DNA of 64,000 nt from Psychromonas ingrahamii 37 (GTDB taxonomy: Bacteria > Pseudomonadota > Gammaproteobacteria > Enterobacterales > Psychromonadaceae), in the NCBI RefSeq assembly GCF_000015285.1, contig NC_008709.1, forward strand, positions 3,038,001-3,102,000. Direction: 5' to 3'. The notes under the pieces were generated by a model that was given only the letters and a program-made list of their open reading frames with translations, had not been told where the DNA came from and searched no databases. Shown piece by piece: positions 58,407 to 64,000 of the stretch. Each line of letters opens with the position of its first letter. The first letter of the stretch is position 1. Made by a program: the position numbers and the translations under genes.

Positions 58407-59171
58407 ATGAGTGCAGCACCATCCAGAAATACCATCGATAAATCGGAAGTGGCTAAATTTGAAGCAATGTCCGCCGAGTGGTGGGATCCAACCGGAAAAT
58501 TCAAACCCCTGCATATGCTCAATCCCACGCGGATCGAATATATTGTTGATCAGATAGCGACCAAGTTCAGTCGTGACCGCAATAGTCTGAAACCCTTCGA
58601 GGGTTTGCGATTCCTTGATATCGGCTGCGGTGGTGGTCTGTTAAGCGAGCCGATGGCACAGCTCGGTGCCGAGGTGGTTGGCGCCGATGCGGCCGCGCGG
58701 AATATCCCCGTTGCACAAATTCACGCTGAGAAATCGGGGCTAACAATTGATTATCGTCATACCATGGCCGAGGCTTTGGTGGATGAGGGTGAGCTGTTTG
58801 ATGTGATCCTCAATATGGAAGTAATCGAACATGTTGCTTCACCGCAGGTCTTTCTTAATGCCTGCGCGGAGCTGTTAAAGCCCGGCGGATTAATGCTCTG
58901 TTCGACTATCAATCGCAATCCTAAAAGTTATATAGTGGCTATTATCGGGGCTGAACGGGTAATGCGCTGGCTGCCGATCGGCACACATGATTGGGCTAAG
59001 TTTATTACTCCTGACGAACTTTCCGTCATTACCAAAAAAGCCGGTCTTACGCAGTTAAATAAAAGAGGCTTTTCTTTTAACCCGCTTTTATGGCGCTGGT
59101 CAATTTCGCAGCGGGATCTGTCGGTCAATTATGTCACGGCGAGCATTAAACCGTTGACTGCAACCCCCTAG
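58407..59171 (+). CDS. ubiG: Ubiquinone biosynthesis O-methyltransferase UbiG
   Basis: The 254-residue enzyme makes both O-methylations in ubiquinone synthesis using AdoMet. Signatures are [20 protein letters not shown] (16-35), [20 protein letters not shown] (about 71-90), [11 protein letters not shown] and [10 protein letters not shown]. The text [31 protein letters not shown] and RDLSVNYV is typical of alphaproteobacterial UbiG; gammaproteobacterial forms read WWDLEGEFKPLH. GC is higher than in neighbouring genes. Both suggest transfer. hemH follows 109 bp later, on the same strand. Confidence 0.93.
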   Translation: MSAAPSRNTIDKSEVAKFEAMSAEWWDPTGKFKPLHMLNPTRIEYIVDQIATKFSRDRNSLKPFEGLRFLDIGCGGGLLSEPMAQLGAEVVGADAAARNIPVAQIHAEKSGLTIDYRHTMAEALVDEGELFDVILNMEVIEHVASPQVFLNACAELLKPGGLMLCSTINRNPKSYIVAIIGAERVMRWLPIGTHDWAKFITPDELSVITKKAGLTQLNKRGFSFNPLLWRWSISQRDLSVNYVTASIKPLTATP

Positions 59172-59280
59172 GCCATCAAAATGAGTGTCTTACAAATTCA
59201 CTCAAAAAGTATTCTCAAATCACTGTCAATTCGTTACAGTGGCGTTTATTTCAATTCTATATGCTCAAAAGGAGCTTTGC

Positions 59281-60303
59281 GTGTCACGATTTTCAGGTAT
59301 TACCGACAACCCTCATGAAGGGCGTTTTCATCAAAAAACCGGCATTTTACTTACCAACCTTGGTAGCCCGGACGCCGCCACTGCCAAAGCATTACGCATC
59401 TATCTAAGAGAGTTTTTATCTGATCGACGTATAGTTGAAATCCCGCGTTTACTCTGGATGATGATTTTACACGGCATTATACTTAGAACACGGCCTAAAC
59501 GTTCTGCGAAACTCTATGAAAGTGTTTGGACCAAAGATGGTTCACCCTTAACCCATATGACGCGTGTTCAGAGCGATAAACTGAGTGCCTTTTTAAAAGA
59601 GAAAGGCTATGAAAATACCGAAGTGGTGATGGCCATGCGCTACGGTAATCCCTCCATTGAAGCGGGCCTGGAAGAATTACGTGAGAAGGGCTTTACTCGG
59701 ATTGTGGTGTTTCCTTTGTACCCGCAATATTCAAGTCCCACGATAGGTTCAACCTTTGATGCTGTTGCTAAGGTTTTATGTAAATGGCGCTGGGTACCTG
59801 AGCTGCACTTTATTAATGGATACCACAAAAATGAATCCTACATCAATTCGTTAGCCAACAGTGTCAGTGAAGACTTAGAGGCCAACGGCATGCCGCAAAA
59901 ATTAGTCTTCTCCTATCATGGTATGCCTAAACTGTTTTTAAAAAATGGCGATCCTTATCACTGCTTGTGTCTGCAAACGACACGTCTGGTGGTTGAAAAA
60001 CTTGGCTTAGATAAGGAGCGCGTTGTCAGCACTTTCCAAAGTCGTTTTGGTAAAGCAGAATGGTTAAAGCCCTATACCGATGAAACCTTAAAAAGTTATC
60101 CGGGACGAGGTATTAAAGATATCGCGATTATCAGCCCTGCTTTTAGCGCCGATTGCTTAGAAACTCTGGAAGAGATTGAAGTTGAAAATCGCGAGATATT
60201 TAAGCACGCTGGCGGTGAAAAATACCGCTATATTCCCGCATTAAATGATCGGGATGATCATATTGAAGCCTTGTTTGATGTGTTAAAACCGAATTTAGGT
60301 TAG
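59281..60303 (+). CDS. hemH: Ferrochelatase
   Basis: The 340-residue ferrochelatase inserts Fe2+ into protoporphyrin IX, the last step of haem synthesis. It has TGILLTNLGSPDAATAKAL, PLYPQYSSPTIGS, the catalytic-region FSYHGMPKLFL, and STFQSRFGKAEWLKPYTDET with ISPAFSADCLETLEEI. I start it at GTG with AAAGGAG 6 bp upstream; the longer frame from 59185 would add 32 residues without family support. Length is normal. Confidence 0.95.
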   Translation: MSRFSGITDNPHEGRFHQKTGILLTNLGSPDAATAKALRIYLREFLSDRRIVEIPRLLWMMILHGIILRTRPKRSAKLYESVWTKDGSPLTHMTRVQSDKLSAFLKEKGYENTEVVMAMRYGNPSIEAGLEELREKGFTRIVVFPLYPQYSSPTIGSTFDAVAKVLCKWRWVPELHFINGYHKNESYINSLANSVSEDLEANGMPQKLVFSYHGMPKLFLKNGDPYHCLCLQTTRLVVEKLGLDKERVVSTFQSRFGKAEWLKPYTDETLKSYPGRGIKDIAIISPAFSADCLETLEEIEVENREIFKHAGGEKYRYIPALNDRDDHIEALFDVLKPNLG

Positions 60304-60309
60304 GAAGAG

Positions 60310-60385
60310 CAGCTATCAGCTATCAGCTATCAGCTATCGGCTGATGGCTGACAGCTGACGGCTGACCGCTCGCGGCTCGAGTCTG
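60310..60385. repeat. CAGCTAT and CTGACGG-type short repeats
   Basis: Four perfect CAGCTAT units (60310-60337) run into degenerate CGGCTGATGGCTGACAGCTG units up to about 60385. Related CGACAGCTAACGGCTGACAG sequence lies at about 61180-61245 on the other side of the response regulator gene. Confidence 0.7.
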
Positions 60386-60502
60386 CATTAGCCGGAATAG
60401 GTTTAAAGGGCGTCAAACTTCACATGGTTTAAGTGCGCTTGCCGGTACGCGCAAAAAAGCTGTTAAAGTGATAGCGTTATTCACTACGCAGAGGCCAGTC
60501 GT

Positions 60503-61153
60503 ATGTATAAAATTTTAATTGCAGATGATCATCCTTTGTTTAGAGATGCGATTGCCAATATTATTGCTGAAAGCTTTAAGGCATCGACCATCGAGCAGAC
60601 GGAAGATATTGACTCGACTCTTGAATTTGTTAAAGATAATGATGATCTTGACCTGATTCTTTTAGATCTGAATATGCCGGGTATGTCCGGTCTGCAGGGA
60701 TTATTAGCGCTGCGTAATGAGTGCCCGACAATACCTGTGGTGATTATTTCAGCAGAACGGGATAAACAGACAATACTGCAGACACTCTCCTACGGTGCAG
60801 TCGGCTTTATTGCTAAATCTTCTTCTAAAACGTGTATTGTTGAAGCCCTTGAAAGTGTTTTTGCGGGTAATGTCTGCCTGCCGGCTGATATTATGCGTTT
60901 GCCGGAAATCCCAAAACCGAATAATGAATTTGTTGTTTTACCGGAAAAAATTGCATCGCTCACACGCCGCGAACTGATGGTATTAAAAAACCTTTCTCAG
61001 GGAGAAGCCAATAAACAGATTGCTGTTAATCTGTTTATTTCAGAGGCAACAGTTAAAAGCCATGTTTCCTCCATTCTGAAAAAACTGGGCGCTTCTAACC
61101 GCGTTAAAGTAGTACTCGGTTGCGCTGATATAGATTTTAGTCAGCACATGTAA
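60503..61153 (+). CDS. NarL/FixJ-type response regulator
   Basis: The 216-residue regulator has a receiver domain with acid pocket Asp8/Asp9, phospho-acceptor Asp55 in LILLDLNMPGMSG and Lys in GFIAKSSS (about 107), and a C-terminal LuxR-type HTH (LTRRELMVLKNLSQGEANKQ ... EATVKSHVSSILKKLG). It is the usual output of a histidine kinase and is convergent with the hybrid kinase 97 bp away, a likely partner. Confidence 0.93.
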   Translation: MYKILIADDHPLFRDAIANIIAESFKASTIEQTEDIDSTLEFVKDNDDLDLILLDLNMPGMSGLQGLLALRNECPTIPVVIISAERDKQTILQTLSYGAVGFIAKSSSKTCIVEALESVFAGNVCLPADIMRLPEIPKPNNEFVVLPEKIASLTRRELMVLKNLSQGEANKQIAVNLFISEATVKSHVSSILKKLGASNRVKVVLGCADIDFSQHM

Positions 61154-61159
61154 AGCTTG

Positions 61160-61248
61160 AAGGCAGGATGGCTATAAGGCCGACAGCTAACGGCTGACAG
61201 CCAACAACCGACCACCGACAGCTAACAGCCGACCGCCAACAACCGATT
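61160..61248. repeat. CCGACAGCTAACGGC-type degenerate repeats
   Basis: Units such as GACAGCTAACGGCTGACAGC, CAACAACCGAC and CGACAGCTAACAGC follow each other between the convergent regulator and kinase genes. They mirror the repeats upstream of the regulator. Confidence 0.6.
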
Positions 61249-61249
61249 C

Positions 61250-63778
61250 CTATTTCTTATTTAACAAATACAACATAGTTGTTTTTAATTTTATTGCCCT
61301 GACGGGTTTATGTAATAACAATAAACCGTGTTCTTTAATTTCTTTTTGTAATGATTTGTTGTAATTAGCGGTGATCATTAATACCGGTAATGGCGTGCTG
61401 CGTAAGTGATTAATCTGCTCTGCAACGTCCAGGCCGTTAATGCCGTCATCAAGATGGTAATCAACGATTAAAATATTCGCATGGTCATTGCCAATATCCA
61501 CCTGCGCTTGTAAATCTGCAAGGCTTGCTGCGGTGATAATGGTACAGTCCCAGGTTTCGAGCAACTGTTTCATTGCCGCGCAAATATTAAAATCGTTATC
61601 AACCAACCAAACGGTGCGCCCGGCTAACTCTGTCTTGGTTAATGCCTGATTAAGCTGCGCCGCAGGCTGGGGTAAATCAGTCTTATCAGCCAGCGGTACT
61701 GTTACTGAAAACAGTGAACCTTTTCCCAGTGTCGAGGAGACCTTAACCGGATGTTCAAGTACCTTGGATATTTTATCAACAATGGCCAGACCCAGACCTA
61801 AACCGTTGGTGAATGCGCTGCGTGATGATTTCAGACGTTTAAATTCTTTAAATATTTCAGTCTGCTGATCCTGCGCGATACCTGCGCCGTTGTCCCATAC
61901 TTCGATGCAGAGTTTATTATCCACACGCCGGCAACCGAGTAGCACTTTTCCTTTGTCAGTATATCTGAAGGCATTGGATAAAAAATTACGCAGGATGCGG
62001 GCCAATAAAAAACTGTCGCTGTGCACTAGGCTGTCACAGCTAACATAGCGCAACTGCACACCGTAAAGGCCACTTTGCTGCTGGTACTCTCGCGCTAAGT
62101 TATCCAATAAATCGGAAAGCTTAAAATTACATTTATCCGCTTTCACCACACCCGCATCTAATTTGGAAATATCAACCAGTGTGCAGATCAGGTTTTCTAA
62201 ATCATCAAGTGAGCTACTGACTGAGTTAATTAAAGGGGCTAATTGAGCATCAACAGTCTTTTCAACAATTGAGCTGGTAAACAGCTGGGCAGCATTAAGC
62301 GGTTGCAGTAAATCGTGACTGACGGCCGCAAGAAATTTTGTTTTAGAAAAATTAGCTTGTTCAGCTTCGCGTGTGGCAGCCTGTAGGTCAGTTTGTACCC
62401 GGCGGCGTTCTTCAACTTCATTAAGCAATTTTTGGTTAAGGCTCGAAAGCTGCGAAGTACGCTCAACAACCCTCCTTTCCAGCTGATCATGGGCTTTCTG
62501 CAGGGCTAATGCATTTATCCTGCGCTCGGTAATATTGCGAATTAAAACAAAAAATCCCAGTACAACGCCGTTGCCGTCAAGGTTTGGGACATAGGATTTA
62601 AGCAGATAATTAGGTTCACCGGTGCGGTTTAGTTCTCTACTTTCAAAAATGACACTTTCACCCTTTAGGGCGCGCTGAACAAAAGGCTTAATCTGCTTAT
62701 AATTAAGGCTTTTATCCAGCTCAGTAATATCCAAACCCCGCGAAGTGCTGCCGTACCAGTCAATATAAACCTGATTGGTAAATTCAAACTTAAGATCAGC
62801 ACCGATATAAGCAATCATCGCCGGTACGTTATCTGTTATCAGGCGCAGCCGGCGCTCATTTTCCTGCAGAGATTGTTGATTGCGGTGGCGCTCGGTAATA
62901 TCGGTGTAGGTTATGATGGTTTTTCCATCATGAAGCTGGTGAACTCTTATTTCCAGTACGGTTCCACCTTGTAAGGTCTGCACATAAAAATCACTGCCCA
63001 AACGCGGATGGGTGGGCAGTTCCAACTCGGTCAGGGCCTGCAAATCCCGCAAACCGATATTAGCGTGCAGCTGCTGCGTCGCTAACTGACTCAGTTGTAC
63101 AAAACGGCTGTTCCAGACTTCAATCTGCTTTTCACTGCTCAGCAGCACCACACCCTGAGATAAATTATCCACCAGACTATGAAGCTGTACGGATTTCTGC
63201 GCCATTGCCTGTTCGTAACGTACTGTTTCAGCTTTTTTTAATGCGCTGATATCCGTATAAAGCAATACCCTTCCACCTTCGACAGTAGGACGTTCGTTAA
63301 GCTGAAACCAGCGTCCGTCGGATAACTGAAAAACCGGTTTTAGCAGCTGGCCATCATTATTAGTGTTTTTTTGATGATCTTTTTTTTCGGTTAGCGCTTT
63401 AAGATTAAGCACAGTTTCTGAGGGCAGATTTGATGTCTGCAGAAAGGCTTCAAAATTGCTGTTCTGAAGAATAATTTGTCCGTCACAGTCTAATAAAACG
63501 AAGGCTTCAGAAAGGCTTTCGATGGCATCGGTAAAGCGCTGTTGAAAGGTTTTTAATTGCCGGTTGCGGCGTTCCAGCTGTGACAGGGTTTCACCCAGTG
63601 TTTGAGTTTTTTCCCTGACCTGTTCGGCTAAATGTACTGAATGCTCAAAAGCGGCATAGGGTGCCGACTGATTACCACCCTCTTCCACGCGCTGCATCAA
63701 TGCCTCATTAATTTTCAGGAGTTTGGCATTATCATATTTCAGGCGTTTATTTTCATCGCTAAGCTGCATCTCATTCAT
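61250..63778 (-). CDS. PAS hybrid histidine kinase (NahK/ErcS'-like)
   Basis: The 842-residue hybrid kinase has an N-terminal coiled coil (1-95), about three PAS domains (100-440, for example NLSQGVVLLSSEKQIEVWNS and NVPAMIAYIGADLKFEFTNQ), a second coiled coil, HisKA with FLAAVSHDLLQPLNAAQLF (His about 489), HATPase with NGLGLGLAIVDKIS, and a C-terminal receiver with IVDYHLDDGINGLD (Asp about 774). No membrane segment is seen, so it is cytosolic. The start is the ATG after GGGAGG; the 23 residues before it are not supported. It overlaps the FIST gene by 8 bp. The cognate output is probably the nearby NarL-type regulator. Confidence 0.92.
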   Translation of the reverse strand: MNEMQLSDENKRLKYDNAKLLKINEALMQRVEEGGNQSAPYAAFEHSVHLAEQVREKTQTLGETLSQLERRNRQLKTFQQRFTDAIESLSEAFVLLDCDGQIILQNSNFEAFLQTSNLPSETVLNLKALTEKKDHQKNTNNDGQLLKPVFQLSDGRWFQLNERPTVEGGRVLLYTDISALKKAETVRYEQAMAQKSVQLHSLVDNLSQGVVLLSSEKQIEVWNSRFVQLSQLATQQLHANIGLRDLQALTELELPTHPRLGSDFYVQTLQGGTVLEIRVHQLHDGKTIITYTDITERHRNQQSLQENERRLRLITDNVPAMIAYIGADLKFEFTNQVYIDWYGSTSRGLDITELDKSLNYKQIKPFVQRALKGESVIFESRELNRTGEPNYLLKSYVPNLDGNGVVLGFFVLIRNITERRINALALQKAHDQLERRVVERTSQLSSLNQKLLNEVEERRRVQTDLQAATREAEQANFSKTKFLAAVSHDLLQPLNAAQLFTSSIVEKTVDAQLAPLINSVSSSLDDLENLICTLVDISKLDAGVVKADKCNFKLSDLLDNLAREYQQQSGLYGVQLRYVSCDSLVHSDSFLLARILRNFLSNAFRYTDKGKVLLGCRRVDNKLCIEVWDNGAGIAQDQQTEIFKEFKRLKSSRSAFTNGLGLGLAIVDKISKVLEHPVKVSSTLGKGSLFSVTVPLADKTDLPQPAAQLNQALTKTELAGRTVWLVDNDFNICAAMKQLLETWDCTIITAASLADLQAQVDIGNDHANILIVDYHLDDGINGLDVAEQINHLRSTPLPVLMITANYNKSLQKEIKEHGLLLLHKPVRAIKLKTTMLYLLNKK

Positions 63779-64000
63779 TCGAGCCTCCCGCGATATAAAC
63801 ACCGGTAAAGGTTTGATTAAGATGAATGCCGTTAATATGTTCACCATAAGTATTAAAACCGGCTATTTTGTATTGACTGTTTAATGCCTGTACCTGCGTG
63901 TTTAAATTTTTATGCTCAATTTCCAGACGCCTTAAAACACAGTCGCAGGCAAGTACCAGCTCCGGTTTGCCGTAACGCTCTGAAATATCTGTAAGCTTAG
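63771..64000 (-). CDS. FIST C-terminal-domain protein (partial)
   Basis: The frame is open from the window edge and reads GKPELVLACDCVLRRLEIEH ... QYKIAGFNTYGEHINGIHLN followed by QTFTGVYIAGGSNE. This is the end of a FIST-domain protein, a sensory module thought to bind small ligands and to work with the downstream kinase. Its stop codon overlaps the kinase ATG, so the two are translationally coupled. The rest lies outside the window. Confidence 0.88.
   Translation of the reverse strand, partial: KLTDISERYGKPELVLACDCVLRRLEIEHKNLNTQVQALNSQYKIAGFNTYGEHINGIHLNQTFTGVYIAGGSNE

Overview
The window looks like chromosomal DNA of a low-GC, marine-type gammaproteobacterium (Psychromonas/Vibrio/Shewanella-like). 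The grounds are a gammaproteobacterial groESL, a RavA-ViaA pair, VC0807-, DUF3081- and DUF6279-type proteins, and a YqhD-type reductase. The genus is an inference from recalled family patterns. I found no rRNA gene, no complete tRNA gene and no CRISPR array. A small core (groESL, hemH, two-component genes) is split by long accessory stretches full of relics of integrases, transposases and metabolic genes.

Region 1 (0.1-11.9 kb, all minus strand) is a type III restriction-modification island. In transcription order it encodes a small HTH-like protein, a PLD-SNF2 helicase, a DUF4391 protein, a mod gene broken at a run of ten G, a second intact mod gene, and res. The two mod genes have nearly the same ends but different central target-recognition regions. 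The G tract sits between the two catalytic motifs of the first mod, as expected for an ON/OFF (phase-variable) methyltransferase. A dyad operator lies just upstream of the small protein.

Region 2 (12.1-21.0 kb) has groESL with a recognisable heat-shock promoter, a P4-type integrase next to a tRNA-like 3' relic, a decayed second integrase, a short element with 18-bp terminal inverted repeats beside a truncated VWA gene, a membrane J-domain protein, an IS91 relic, a VC0807 protein and an alkaline phosphatase relic.

Region 3 (21.1-34.2 kb) is a sugar-use cassette: aldose epimerase, LacI regulator, GH5-like glycosidase and a complete MalEFGK-type ABC transporter. Four copies of a 17-bp dyad sit at its three control regions and are the likely LacI-family operators. 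The cassette, with a CheB gene, an integron-integrase fragment and an IS200 relic, lies between two same-orientation copies of a decayed Y1-transposase element. A YqhD-type dehydrogenase follows.

Region 4 (34.4-48.0 kb) looks like a defence island. It has RavA-ViaA divergent from a short TIR-domain protein, two unrecognised genes, a 734-residue protein ending in a PD-(D/E)XK nuclease, a frameshifted M15-peptidase-like gene (with a relic of a relative 7.5 kb away), a NERD/zinc-ribbon membrane protein, a PLD-helicase-DUF3427-S24 protein coupled to a small methyltransferase, and a GIY-YIG nuclease.

Region 5 (48.2-64.0 kb) has lipoproteins, 102-bp repeats, a Fic protein, a secreted GH31-CBM20 alpha-glucosidase, a RAYT transposase nested in REP-like arrays, two copies of a DUF3081-type gene, an unrecognised phage-like protein, a UbiG that reads as alphaproteobacterial, ferrochelatase, a NarL-type response regulator flanked by degenerate short repeats, and a PAS hybrid histidine kinase overlapping the end of a FIST-domain gene.
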